Assembly: GCF_000763385.1 (NCBI RefSeq)
Contig: NZ_JQFA01000002.1
Location: 2,728,001-2,792,000, forward strand
DNA: 64,000 bases
Reading direction: 5' to 3'
Source of the DNA: Leptolyngbya sp. KIOST-1
GTDB taxonomy: Bacteria > Cyanobacteriota > Cyanobacteriia > Phormidesmidales > Phormidesmidaceae
Shown here: in pieces, positions 26,082 through 34,550 of the stretch
Position numbering within the stretch: position 1 is the stretch's first letter
How the letters are laid out: the number at the start of each line of letters is the position of its first letter
Program-made: the position numbers and the translations under genes
Notes under the pieces: generated by a model
Told to the model about the DNA's origin: nothing
Database searches by the model: none
Seen by the model: the letters and a program-made list of their open reading frames with translations, nothing else

Positions 26082-27644
26082 GTGATTGAGGCCCAAGTAC
26101 ACCAACAACTGCGCGCCCTGCTGCGGGAATGGGGAGAGCCAAGCTGGCCCCACCACCTGACCCTGGCGCGGCTTGTGGCGCGGGCGCTGCGGCTGGGTCG
26201 CAGTGCCCTGCTGCAGGTGGGCGGGCTGTCGGCCTACCAGGGCGAATACCGCCTCAGCTACCTGATTGCGCTGATGATGTGGCCTGGGCCCGCCATTGTG
26301 GTGGCTCCAGAGGCGACCGCCCAGCGCCTGCTGGTGGCTGACCTGCCGCGCCTGCAGGAAAAGCTGCGGCTGCACAAGCCCGTACACCGGGGCGATCGCT
26401 GGCCCGGCGATGGCTTTAATGGTTTGCTGATCACCACCCCCGAAGCCTGGCTGGGCGATCGCCTCAACCGCGAGGGCCAGTTTCCCGACGGCATTCCCAC
26501 CCTGATTGACGATGCCGACCACCTGGAGCAGTGGGTGCAGCAGCAGCTCACTGTCGACCTTGGCCCCCTCGACTGGAACCAGCTGGCCCTGGCCTACCCC
26601 AACCACCAGCGGCTGATTCAAGATACCCACGTGGCCCTCACCCACACGGCCTTTCAGCGTCCGGCCAACCCCTACCAGCGCTACCTGCTAGACGAGCAGG
26701 ACTGCCAACAGCTCCAGCGCTTGCACCAGGTGCTGACCGCCAGCCGGATGGCCTCCACCGAAGGCCCCATGCCAGCGCCGTGGGAACGGTTTTGGCAGCA
26801 GTTCAACCCGCCGGACCACCTGCTGTGGTTTACCGTCGATCGCGATCGCGGCCGTATGGGGCTGCACTGCGCCCCGGTCAATCTGGCTTTGCCGCTGGAA
26901 TCCCTGTGGTCGCGGCAGCCGGTGGTGCTGATTGGCGCGGCCCTGGACCCCGAGCCGGGGGCCGACAACTTTCGCCAGCGGCTGGGGCTGGGCGATCTGA
27001 CCTGCCTCCAGTTCACCCCCAATCGCCAGCACGACGCCATTCAGCTCTACCTGCCCACCCACCTGCCCCTGCCCAACACGCCGCAGTTCCAGGGCGTGCT
27101 GCACCAGGAGGTCCGCCGCCTGCTCAGCCGTAGGGTCGGGCCTGACCCTCACCTTGAGGCGGAGCCCGACGACGGCTCGGTTCAGCCCAGTTTTACCGTC
27201 ATTTTGCTGGACGACTTGCCCCTCCGGGGTCAGCTGGGGGCGACCCTGGCGGGGGAGTTTGGTTCGCGGGTGCAGGTGGAGCAGACTGCGATCGCCCACC
27301 ACGGTATTTTGGTCAGCGGCTGGGGCTTTTGGCAGCGGCACCGGGCGCTGCTGCCGCCCCCCACCCTGCTGATTGTCGCCACCCTGCCCCTGCCCTCCCT
27401 AGAAAACCCGATGGTGGCGGCGCGGGTCGCCTTTCACAAACGCCGACGGCAGGACTGGTTTCGGCTGTACCTGTTTCCTACGGCGGTGACCGAGTTGCAG
27501 CGGGCGATCGCCCCCTCCCGCCAGCACCAGGGCACCGTGGCCCTGCTGGATACCCGCGTCCACTACCGCAGCTACGGCGGGCAAATTTTGGAGGCGCTCA
27601 GTCCGGCAGCCTGCACGCGATCGCTGCCGCTGGACTGGGGCTAG
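26082..27644 (+). CDS. DinG-like helicase-family protein lacking Walker A
   Basis: A 520-residue protein resembling the cyanobacterial DinG-related helicases. At the nucleotide-binding position it has VGGLSAYQGEYRLSYLI instead of GxxGxGKT. The DEAH box reads LIDDADHL. Near the C-terminus LQRAIAPSRQHQGTVALLDTR stands where DinG/XPD proteins have the Q-x-x-G-R-x-I-R helicase motif VI. It is therefore probably unable to hydrolyse ATP in the usual way and may be a structural or regulatory homolog. The start is GTG 26082. Codon use matches neighbours, so the gene is maintained rather than decaying. Confidence 0.7.
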   Translation: MIEAQVHQQLRALLREWGEPSWPHHLTLARLVARALRLGRSALLQVGGLSAYQGEYRLSYLIALMMWPGPAIVVAPEATAQRLLVADLPRLQEKLRLHKPVHRGDRWPGDGFNGLLITTPEAWLGDRLNREGQFPDGIPTLIDDADHLEQWVQQQLTVDLGPLDWNQLALAYPNHQRLIQDTHVALTHTAFQRPANPYQRYLLDEQDCQQLQRLHQVLTASRMASTEGPMPAPWERFWQQFNPPDHLLWFTVDRDRGRMGLHCAPVNLALPLESLWSRQPVVLIGAALDPEPGADNFRQRLGLGDLTCLQFTPNRQHDAIQLYLPTHLPLPNTPQFQGVLHQEVRRLLSRRVGPDPHLEAEPDDGSVQPSFTVILLDDLPLRGQLGATLAGEFGSRVQVEQTAIAHHGILVSGWGFWQRHRALLPPPTLLIVATLPLPSLENPMVAARVAFHKRRRQDWFRLYLFPTAVTELQRAIAPSRQHQGTVALLDTRVHYRSYGGQILEALSPAACTRSLPLDWG

Positions 27645-27816
27645 GAGTGCCCATCCGAGCAATACAGTTCGGGGCCAGGAGCCTGCCAAGGAACTCGCAG
27701 GCGGGGTTAGATTACATTCTTTGAATCCTGAATCGTCTACCCCAGATCCCTCGCCCAGGTCGCGTAGGATTTAGTTCAGTATGGAGTAGTAGTACCGAAC
27801 GGAGCGACGTAGACCC

Positions 27817-28032
27817 GTGGGCGAATCAAAACGACGCAAAGAGCAGCTGGGCGAAAAATATGGCCAGGCAGAACCTATTCTGCCCTGGCTACCCATTACC
27901 AAGGAGCAGTCGCAGCAGTTTGTCAAATGGACCACCCGCGGCGCCTGGGGGGGCATCATTTTGGTAATCGCATTTTGGATCACCCTGCGGTTTATCGGCC
28001 CTGGGCTGGGCTGGTGGAGCCTAGCCGACTGA
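27817..28032 (+). CDS. DUF2839 small membrane protein
   Basis: A 71-residue protein starting at GTG 27817. MGESKRRKEQLGEKYGQ is the conserved basic N-terminus of DUF2839; residues 44-62 (GGIILVIAFWITLRFIG) form one transmembrane helix. The family is found in cyanobacteria and plastid-bearing lineages and its function is unknown. It stands alone between the DinG-like gene and the large unknown gene. Confidence 0.85.
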   Translation: MGESKRRKEQLGEKYGQAEPILPWLPITKEQSQQFVKWTTRGAWGGIILVIAFWITLRFIGPGLGWWSLAD

Positions 28033-28171
28033 GGCGCCAAATCTCAAGGTTTACACACATACAGGGAGCCAAATGCCCCGTTCCCGCTAAAGAAACATAA
28101 TGAGTGGTTTTTGTCTTCCATAAATTCTAGGTAGAGTTAGGGGAGGTGGTTGCGCGGGAGTTTACGGAACT

Positions 28172-30319
28172 ATGCTGAGCCAACAACGGCAGTCTGGCCC
28201 CCAGCGGGGAGAGTCTTTGATCGATGGGGTCGCCAAGGACTTTAATTTGGTGATGGATGGGGACGAGGCAGCCCTCTCCCTGCCCGAAATTTTGACTCCA
28301 TCGGCACCCAAGGGCGGTCAGTCGTGGCGATTGCTACTGATCTCGCTCCTGAGCTGTGGAGCCGCTAGCACGGCAGCCTTTGGCGCATTTTTATGGCTGA
28401 TCAACCTGCCGCCCACCGCCAACTGTGAAAATACCGCCACGGTAACTACCGATCGCGCCCAGCTCTTCTGTGCTCAAACCGCGGCCCAATCAGGCGAATT
28501 GACCGATATTCTGGCCGCCCTCGACTTGGTGGGCGGCTGGACGGCAGAACACTCGCTCCACTACGAGGTGCAGCCCCTGGTGGACCAGTGGTCACGGGTG
28601 GCGCTGCAGGCGGCTGAACAGGAGCTGCGCGGTAACGGCAGCATGGCCGAGGCCAAGGCTCTGGTGGGCCATATTCCAGCCCACAGCCCGGTGTTTGCCA
28701 CCGCAGAAGCTACCCTCGGCGGCTGGCAGACGGAGTGGGATCAGGGCGAGGCCATTCTGGCTAAGGCCCAGACGGCCCTCCAGAAACAGGACTGGGGAAC
28801 AGCCACCCAGCAGGTCCAGGCCCTGGCCGAACTCAAGAATTCCCACTGGCGGGTGGAGCAGGTATCGGCTCTCGCGCGCCAGATCCGGCAGGAGCGCCAG
28901 GCCCGGCAGCTGCTAGCGGAGGCGATCACCACCGCAGAGCCTGGGGGCAGCGATCGCCTGGGGGCTGCCCTGCGCACCGCCAGCAAAATTGGGGAGAACA
29001 CCTACACCCGCCAGCAGGCCCAGCCCTACCTCGATCGCTGGAGCGACCTACTGCTCACGTTGGGGCAGGACAAGTGGTATGCCTCTGAGCTGGACGCCGC
29101 GATCGCCCTGGGGCGCAGTGCCGCCCTCAACCCCAACCGGGCCAAGCCCGCCCAGGAGCTGATCTGGATCAGTCAGGCCCGCCAAATGGCCCAGCAGAGC
29201 CTGACCACCTGGCGCACCGCCCCCGACCAGCTGGTCACCCTCTATCGGGCCATGCTGCTGGCCAACCGGCTGCCCCCCGACAGCCCCTACTATCCCCAGG
29301 CCCAATCCAGCGTGGCCACCTGGCGCACCCACCTGAGCGAGCTGACCCGCCTCCAGACGGCCCAGGCGATCGGGCAGGTGCGCGATGTTAACGCGCTCAA
29401 AGTCGCGATCGATCAGGCGGCCAAAGTGCCCCTGGGCCATCCCCGCCGGGTCCAGGCCCAAACCCTGCTCGCCCACTGGCGGCAGGAAGTTGAGCGCTTA
29501 GAGGACCGGCCCCAGCTAGTCAAGGCCCACGAACTGGCCAGCGGCAAGACCTACGAAGGACTGCAGGCGGCGATTCAAACCGCCAACGCCATCGCCCTGC
29601 CCCGCGCCCTGCGCAGCGAAGCCCAGAGCTGGATCTACATTTGGACCAGCGAACTCCAGGCCATGGAGGATCGTCCCCTGCTCAACCGGGCCCGATCGCT
29701 GGCCGCCCAGGGCAACCTCTCCCAGGCGATTGCCGAAGCCAGCGGCATTCGATCCGGGCGATCGCTCTACGACGAGGCCAGCGCCGCGATCGCCCAGTGG
29801 CAGGCAGAGATTGCCGCCGCCGAGCGGGCCCGGCTGCGCGCGCTGCAGGAAGCAGCCGCCCGCAGGGCCGCGATCGCGGCCCCCGCCGAGAACATCCCCG
29901 CGAGCGTTGAGGCCAGTGATGCTGCCGCCGAGGCGTTGGTGCCGGCAGCGGAGGCCCTGCCCGTGGCCCCCGCGCCTGCGGAGCCGCGTCTGCCGCGTCC
30001 CGCCCTGCCCAGCCGGATCGAAACCGTGCCTGGCCCCGCCCCTGGCCCCGCCGAGGCGATCGCCCCGACCCCTGCGGTCCTGGAGCCAGCTACTCCGCCG
30101 CCAGCGGTGGTGGCTCCGCCTCCCCTGCGGGCCCCTGCACCCAACCCCGTGCCAGCTCCCCTGGAGGCACCTGTGGCCCCGGCTCCACTGCCTGCCAATT
30201 TAGCCCCCGAGCCAGCGCCCCCCGCAGCAGAGCCTCAGGCCACCACCGGGCCTAGGGTGTCGACCCAGCCCCAACCCGAAGCGCAACTTCCCCTGCCGCT
30301 GGGCTGGACAGCCGCATAA
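28172..30319 (+). CDS. Membrane-anchored helical-repeat protein, cyanobacterial
   Basis: A 715-residue protein with no catalytic motif that I recognise. Residues 1-50 are cytosolic, 52-78 form one transmembrane helix, and 80-570 are helical repeats (recurring WRxELxxLExRPxLxxAxxLA-type units, as in LEDRPQLVKAHELASG and MEDRPLLNRARSLAAQG). Residues about 575-705 are Pro/Ala-rich and disordered, as in cell-envelope proteins that span the periplasm. Homologs in cyanobacteria are often annotated as chromosome segregation ATPase, but no ATPase motif is present. It is followed by PBP2, which would fit an envelope role; that is inference. Confidence 0.7.
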   Translation: MLSQQRQSGPQRGESLIDGVAKDFNLVMDGDEAALSLPEILTPSAPKGGQSWRLLLISLLSCGAASTAAFGAFLWLINLPPTANCENTATVTTDRAQLFCAQTAAQSGELTDILAALDLVGGWTAEHSLHYEVQPLVDQWSRVALQAAEQELRGNGSMAEAKALVGHIPAHSPVFATAEATLGGWQTEWDQGEAILAKAQTALQKQDWGTATQQVQALAELKNSHWRVEQVSALARQIRQERQARQLLAEAITTAEPGGSDRLGAALRTASKIGENTYTRQQAQPYLDRWSDLLLTLGQDKWYASELDAAIALGRSAALNPNRAKPAQELIWISQARQMAQQSLTTWRTAPDQLVTLYRAMLLANRLPPDSPYYPQAQSSVATWRTHLSELTRLQTAQAIGQVRDVNALKVAIDQAAKVPLGHPRRVQAQTLLAHWRQEVERLEDRPQLVKAHELASGKTYEGLQAAIQTANAIALPRALRSEAQSWIYIWTSELQAMEDRPLLNRARSLAAQGNLSQAIAEASGIRSGRSLYDEASAAIAQWQAEIAAAERARLRALQEAAARRAAIAAPAENIPASVEASDAAAEALVPAAEALPVAPAPAEPRLPRPALPSRIETVPGPAPGPAEAIAPTPAVLEPATPPPAVVAPPPLRAPAPNPVPAPLEAPVAPAPLPANLAPEPAPPAAEPQATTGPRVSTQPQPEAQLPLPLGWTAA

Positions 30320-30630
30320 GGCTAGCGGCTCCTGACGCGGCTACCACCCCGTGATAACGGCCTGACTAGAGGCATAGCCGCTTCCGGGTGACCGCAGCCA
30401 GCCCCGACTGGTGAGTGGGCTGTGCTCCCACAGTCCCATAAAGGCCCAGGGTGATACCCTAGCGGGTCAGCACCGCCGCTGACATGACAACCTTGCCCCA
30501 TAGATCCCCTGGGTCGATATAAAATGGTGACTGGCCAAATTTGCCGGGCGGGCCGCACCGGGGTCAAGCTCAGCGGTCAGGGCCTTTTTAGCGGCAGCCC
30601 TCCACCCTCTGACCTGGACTAGGTTAATCT
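30320..30630. other. Intergenic region before PBP2 gene
   Basis: 311 bases without a supported gene. A hairpin GTCAGC (30466-30471) / GCTGAC (30478-30483) is visible. GATATAAAATG near 30516 is the most A/T-rich spot and the likeliest -10 region for the PBP2 gene. A non-coding RNA cannot be excluded, but no known family is recognised. Confidence 0.35.
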
Positions 30631-32421
30631 ATGGCTCTCCTCCAAAAATTGCCCCAGGTGCCCGACACGCTGCGGGGCCGCACCGTAGGCCGCAGTTTTC
30701 AGGCCGTGTTTTTGCTGGCGCTGATCTCGGCGCTGCTGGTCGGAGCCTTTGGGCTGCGGTTGTTTCAGCTTCAGGTGGTGAACGGCGATCGCAACCGCCA
30801 GCTGGCCGATACCAACCGCATTCGCCTGGTGCCCAAACGTCCGGCCCGAGGCACGATCTTTGATCGCAACGGCAAAATTCTTGCCGGTAGCCGCCTATCC
30901 CATACCGTATCGGTCTGGCCCATTGCCCTACCCCGCCACCAGTGGCCTGCGGTGATCGACCGCCTGGCGCAGGTGCTGAACGTGCCTCCCGCCGAAATTC
31001 AGTCGCGCTTAGAGCAGGCGGGCTACGAGTCGATTGAGTCGATCACCATTGCCCAGGGTATTAGCCCTGCCCAGGCCACCGCCCTGGCCGAGTACACCAA
31101 CGAGCTGCCCGGGGTGCGCCTAGAAGCCGAAGCGGTGCGCAACTATCCCAACGGCGACCTCGCCGCCCACGTCCTTGGCTACACCGGCGAACTCACCGAC
31201 GAGCAGCTCAAAGCCCGCCTCGATCAAGGGTACCGGCTGGGTGATGTAGTGGGCCAGATGGGGGCTGAGGCCGCCTTTGAGCGGACTCTCCGCGGCGCCT
31301 GGGGTGGGCAACAGGTCGAGGTTGACAGTTCCGGGCGCATCATCAGTATTTTGGGCGATAAGCCCGCCACCGCCGGTCGAGATCTTCAACTCACCATTGA
31401 CCTGGAGCTCCAGCGGGCCGCAGAGGCCGCCTTGGGCGATCGCAAGGGCGCGATCGTCGCCATGGACCCGCGCAATGGCGCTATCTTAGCGATGGCTAGC
31501 TGGCCCACCTACGACCCCAATATTTTTACCGCCCGCATCAGCGAGGCCCAGTGGCAGCAGCTCCAGGGAGTTGATAAGCCGTTCTTAAACCGATCGCTGC
31601 AGGCCTTTCCGCCCGCCAGCACATTTAAGGTTGTCACCACGGTGGCCGCGATTGAGTCGGGCCATTACTCGCCGAATACAGTGCTATCGACCTCTGGCTA
31701 CATTCAGGTAGGGGGCATTCGGTTTGGCGAGTGGAACCGAGCCGGCTTTGGGCCCCTGGGCTTTACCGGGGCCCTGGCTCAGAGTGCCAATACCTTTTTC
31801 TACCAGGTGGGGATGCGCATCGGTGGTCCTACCCTGATTGAAACGACCCGTCGCTTTGGCTTTGGCCGCAAAACCGGCATTGAGATTGGGGCTGAAGAAA
31901 GCGCTGGCCTGGTACCCAACGATGCCTGGAAGCGCGAAACCCTAGATACCCCGTGGGTGCCCGGAGATACCATCAATATGTCCATCGGCCAGGGATTTAT
32001 GCGGGCGACGCCGCTACAGGTGGCTAATATGTTCGCAGTCGTGGCCAACAACGGCTACCGGGTCACCCCACACCTGCTCAAAGACGGTGAGGAGCACCGC
32101 AACTGGAAAGAATCGCTCGAACTGAGTAACGCCACCATCGATGTGTTGCAGCGGGGGCTGCGACAGGCGGTTGCCAGCGGCACTGCTCGAGCCCTAAATG
32201 TCTCTCACATTCCTCCTGTGGCGGGTAAAACCGGCACCGCCGAGGCACCGCCCGGGCCGTCTCACGCCTGGTTTGGCGGCTACGCCCCGCTAGATAACCC
32301 CGAAATCGTGGTCGTGGCCTTTGCTGAAAACAGCGGTGGCGGCGGCGGCGGCATAGCTGCCCCGATGGCGCTCCGGGTGTTAGAAGCCTACTTTGGCTAT
32401 GAGCAAGAAGCCGCTGAATAG
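30631..32421 (+). CDS. mrdA: Penicillin-binding protein 2 (elongation transpeptidase)
   Basis: A 596-residue class B PBP that cross-links peptidoglycan during side-wall elongation. It has an N-terminal transmembrane helix (about 22-47), a dimerisation domain beginning RPARGTIFDRNG, and the transpeptidase domain with Ser330-x-x-Lys333 (PPASTFKVV), Ser385-x-Asn387 (AQSANTFFY) and Lys533-Thr-Gly-Thr (AGKTGTAE). The order and length fit MrdA/PBP2 better than FtsI, since there is no C-terminal PASTA domain. A Gly run lies near residue 572. No rodA is adjacent. Confidence 0.92.
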   Translation: MALLQKLPQVPDTLRGRTVGRSFQAVFLLALISALLVGAFGLRLFQLQVVNGDRNRQLADTNRIRLVPKRPARGTIFDRNGKILAGSRLSHTVSVWPIALPRHQWPAVIDRLAQVLNVPPAEIQSRLEQAGYESIESITIAQGISPAQATALAEYTNELPGVRLEAEAVRNYPNGDLAAHVLGYTGELTDEQLKARLDQGYRLGDVVGQMGAEAAFERTLRGAWGGQQVEVDSSGRIISILGDKPATAGRDLQLTIDLELQRAAEAALGDRKGAIVAMDPRNGAILAMASWPTYDPNIFTARISEAQWQQLQGVDKPFLNRSLQAFPPASTFKVVTTVAAIESGHYSPNTVLSTSGYIQVGGIRFGEWNRAGFGPLGFTGALAQSANTFFYQVGMRIGGPTLIETTRRFGFGRKTGIEIGAEESAGLVPNDAWKRETLDTPWVPGDTINMSIGQGFMRATPLQVANMFAVVANNGYRVTPHLLKDGEEHRNWKESLELSNATIDVLQRGLRQAVASGTARALNVSHIPPVAGKTGTAEAPPGPSHAWFGGYAPLDNPEIVVVAFAENSGGGGGGIAAPMALRVLEAYFGYEQEAAE

Positions 32422-32427
32422 GGCGGC

Positions 32428-32476
32428 CTAGGGGCTGTGCTGCTGCATTCGCAAAATCAAGGGTTGCAGCCCCTAG
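32428..32476. repeat. Inverted-repeat element bounded by CTAG
   Basis: CTAGGGGCTG (32428-32437) and CAGCCCCTAG (32467-32476) are perfect 10-bp inverted repeats around 29 bases. It lies 7 bases after the PBP2 stop. It can act as a long-loop terminator but shares its ends with the MITE-like element at 58051-58109, so mobile origin is likely. Confidence 0.6.
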
Positions 32477-32489
32477 CTTATCTGTTGGG

Positions 32490-32547
32490 TAGGGCGTGGC
32501 AAGGCTTAATACTCGGGACTTTTCGCCTCAATTGATGACACGCCCTA
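32490..32547. mobile_element. 58-bp MITE-like element
   Basis: TAGGGCGTG (32490-32498) and CACGCCCTA (32539-32547) are terminal inverted repeats. The right end, read inward as TAGGGCGTGTCATCAATTG, looks like IS5-group insertion sequence ends. The inside aligns with 58052-58108 (shared GCTTAAT and AATTGATG). The right end supplies the TAG stop codon of the ArsR gene. Confidence 0.5.
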
Positions 32548-32898
32548 GGTGCGGCTAGCGAGGCTAAAGTTACGAAAGTGCTGGGCCTGGGCCTCGATGC
32601 GGCAAGCCAGGCGATCGCAGACCATGCCGCAGAGGTCGAAAATAAGCTCGTCGGCTACGCTGTAGTAGGCGGAGGTGCCCTCGGTGCGGCGGCTCAAAAT
32701 GCCCGCCTGCAGCATGACCTTCAAGTGCTTGGAAACGTTAGCCTGGCTGGTTTGAGTGGCGTCTACCAGCTCCTGGACGCACTTTTCTCCCCCCCGCAAC
32801 AGATTGAGAATCCGCAGTCGCATGGGCTCGCTCAGCACGCTAAAGTACTCAGCCACTTGCTGCACGACTTCAACTGAAACCGGTTCTACAGGATCCAT
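32545..32898 (-). CDS. ArsR-family transcriptional regulator
   Basis: A 117-residue winged-helix regulator. The start MDPVEPVSVEVVQQVAEYFSVLSEPMRLRILNLL at 32898 is preferred over longer upstream frames, which are not conserved-looking. The recognition helix is TSQANVSKHLKVMLQAGILSRR. Cys40 (GGEKCVQEL) and the group Cys90, Cys94 and Cys99 near the C-terminus could bind metal or act as thiol switches; the SmtB-type alpha-5 Asp/His site is absent. It is divergent from dxr, and the A/T-rich 246-base gap likely holds both promoters. The stop codon lies within a MITE-like terminal repeat. Confidence 0.85.
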   Translation of the reverse strand: MDPVEPVSVEVVQQVAEYFSVLSEPMRLRILNLLRGGEKCVQELVDATQTSQANVSKHLKVMLQAGILSRRTEGTSAYYSVADELIFDLCGMVCDRLACRIEAQAQHFRNFSLASRT

Positions 32899-33026
32899 CA
32901 GGGTTAGTAGGTAGGCTCGTGTGTGCGAACGATGCTCAGTAATCTTAACAACTATTTTATTTTGGCAGCTATCAATAGCGATACAGTCATCAAATCTTGT
33001 CAATTGTTTAGGAATGATCCCCGTGG

Positions 33027-33042
33027 GGTTCCGATTGGAACC
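33027..33042. promoter_or_regulatory. Palindrome in arsR-dxr intergenic region
   Basis: GGTTCCGATTGGAACC is a perfect 6-4-6 inverted repeat between the divergent ArsR gene and dxr. It could be an operator. Its distance (103 bases) from the dxr start does not decide which gene it would serve. Confidence 0.35.
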
Positions 33043-33144
33043 AGGGGCCGGGATGGAGGGTAGGCGCTTAGGTTTAGATCTTGGGCCAGGGGCCGTACCG
33101 TGAGATTCTTTAAAGACAACGTTCACTCACCCCTGAGGACTGCC

Positions 33145-34338
33145 GTGAAAGCCATCACCCTGCTAGGTTCAACCGGGTCTATTGGCACCCAAACCCTGGA
33201 TATTCTGGAGCACCATCCCGACCAGTTCCGCCTGGTGGGCATTGCTGCGGGCAACAATGTCGACCTGTTGGCCCAGCAGGTGCGCCAGTTCAAGCCAGAG
33301 GTGGTGGCCATCTGCAACCCCGACAAGCTAGGTGACCTGCGGGCAGCCCTGGCTGGGCTTGACCCCATGCCCCAAATTTTGGCTGGGGACGATGGGGTGG
33401 TAGAAGTGGCTCGCTACGGCGATGCCGAGGCCGTGGTGACCGGGATCGTTGGCTGCGCCGGGCTGCTGCCCACCCTGGCCGCGATCGAGGCGGGCAAGGA
33501 CATTGCCCTGGCCAACAAAGAGACCCTGATTGCGGGTGGTCCTGCCGTGCTGCCCCTGGTCGAGAAGCACGGCGTCAAGCTACTGCCTGCCGATTCCGAG
33601 CACTCGGCCATTTTTCAGTGTTTGCAGGGGGTACCTGCGGGTGGGCTGCGGCGCATTTTGCTGACCGCCTCGGGGGGTGCCTTCCGCGACTGGCCCACCG
33701 AACGGCTAGCCCAGGTGACGGTGGCCGATGCCCTCAAGCACCCCAACTGGTCCATGGGCCGCAAGATCACCGTTGACTCCGCCACGCTGATGAACAAGGG
33801 ACTGGAGGTTATCGAGGCCCACTATCTATTCGGCATGGACTACGACAACATCGACATCGTTATCCATCCCCAGAGCATTATTCACTCGCTGATCGAGCTG
33901 CAGGATACCTCGGTGCTGGCCCAACTGGGCTGGCCCGACATGCGTTTGCCCCTGCTCTATGCCCTCTCCTGGCCCGATCGCATCTACACCGACTGGGAGC
34001 CGCTGGACCTGGTCAAGGCGGGTGACCTCACCTTCCGCGAGCCCGACCACGCCAAGTACCCCTGCATGGACCTGGCCTACGCCGCCGGACGAGCCGGGGG
34101 CACCATGACCGCAGTGCTCAACGCCGCCAATGAGCAGGCCGTGGCGCTGTTTTTAGACGAAAAGATTCACTTTTTGGAGATTCCCAAGGTGATTGAGGGG
34201 GTGTGCGATCGCCACCGCTCTCACAATGTGGTTCAGCCTGGGCTGGCCGATATTCTGGCCGCCGACCAGTGGGCCAGGGCTGAGGTGCTCAGCGTCAGCC
34301 AGAGCCTGGCCCTGGCCAACTTTGTTTCGCTGGGGTAG
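33145..34338 (+). CDS. dxr: 1-deoxy-D-xylulose 5-phosphate reductoisomerase
   Basis: A 397-residue enzyme of the MEP isoprenoid pathway, converting DXP to MEP with NADPH. GTG 33145 begins [20 protein letters not shown] and has TGAGGA at ideal distance; an in-frame GTG at 33100 would add 15 residues of no family resemblance. Motifs: [25 protein letters not shown] (metal/substrate site), [42 protein letters not shown]. Length is normal. The small membrane protein at 34344 follows after 5 bases and is likely co-transcribed. Confidence 0.97.
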   Translation: MKAITLLGSTGSIGTQTLDILEHHPDQFRLVGIAAGNNVDLLAQQVRQFKPEVVAICNPDKLGDLRAALAGLDPMPQILAGDDGVVEVARYGDAEAVVTGIVGCAGLLPTLAAIEAGKDIALANKETLIAGGPAVLPLVEKHGVKLLPADSEHSAIFQCLQGVPAGGLRRILLTASGGAFRDWPTERLAQVTVADALKHPNWSMGRKITVDSATLMNKGLEVIEAHYLFGMDYDNIDIVIHPQSIIHSLIELQDTSVLAQLGWPDMRLPLLYALSWPDRIYTDWEPLDLVKAGDLTFREPDHAKYPCMDLAYAAGRAGGTMTAVLNAANEQAVALFLDEKIHFLEIPKVIEGVCDRHRSHNVVQPGLADILAADQWARAEVLSVSQSLALANFVSLG

Positions 34339-34343
34339 GCATC

Positions 34344-34547
34344 GTGGAACTGCTGATTGTCCTGGGGGCGATTGTCGTCGTGGTGGTGGTGTTTGGCTGG
34401 CTGTTTAAGCTGGTCAGAAACACCATTCAAACGGTGCTGCTGGTCGCCTTTTTGCTACTGGCACTGTATTTTCTGTTTGGCATTGGCCCCGGTGTTGTGT
34501 GGGAGCAGATCCGGGCCTGGCTTGGGGGCTGGTGGGAGAGTAGGTAG
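34344..34547 (+). CDS. Small two-helix membrane protein
   Basis: A 67-residue protein with GTG start 5 bases after the dxr stop. Two hydrophobic stretches (about residues 3-22 and 29-50) are joined by KLVRNT; the C-terminus is Trp-rich (WEQIRAWLGGWWESR). No named family is recognised. Tight spacing to dxr suggests translational coupling. Confidence 0.6.
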   Translation: MELLIVLGAIVVVVVVFGWLFKLVRNTIQTVLLVAFLLLALYFLFGIGPGVVWEQIRAWLGGWWESR

Positions 34548-34550
34548 TGG

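Noticed and set aside
30322-30567. 81-codon minus-strand frame between the large unknown gene and PBP2
   Set aside because: No start context or similarity; likely chance.
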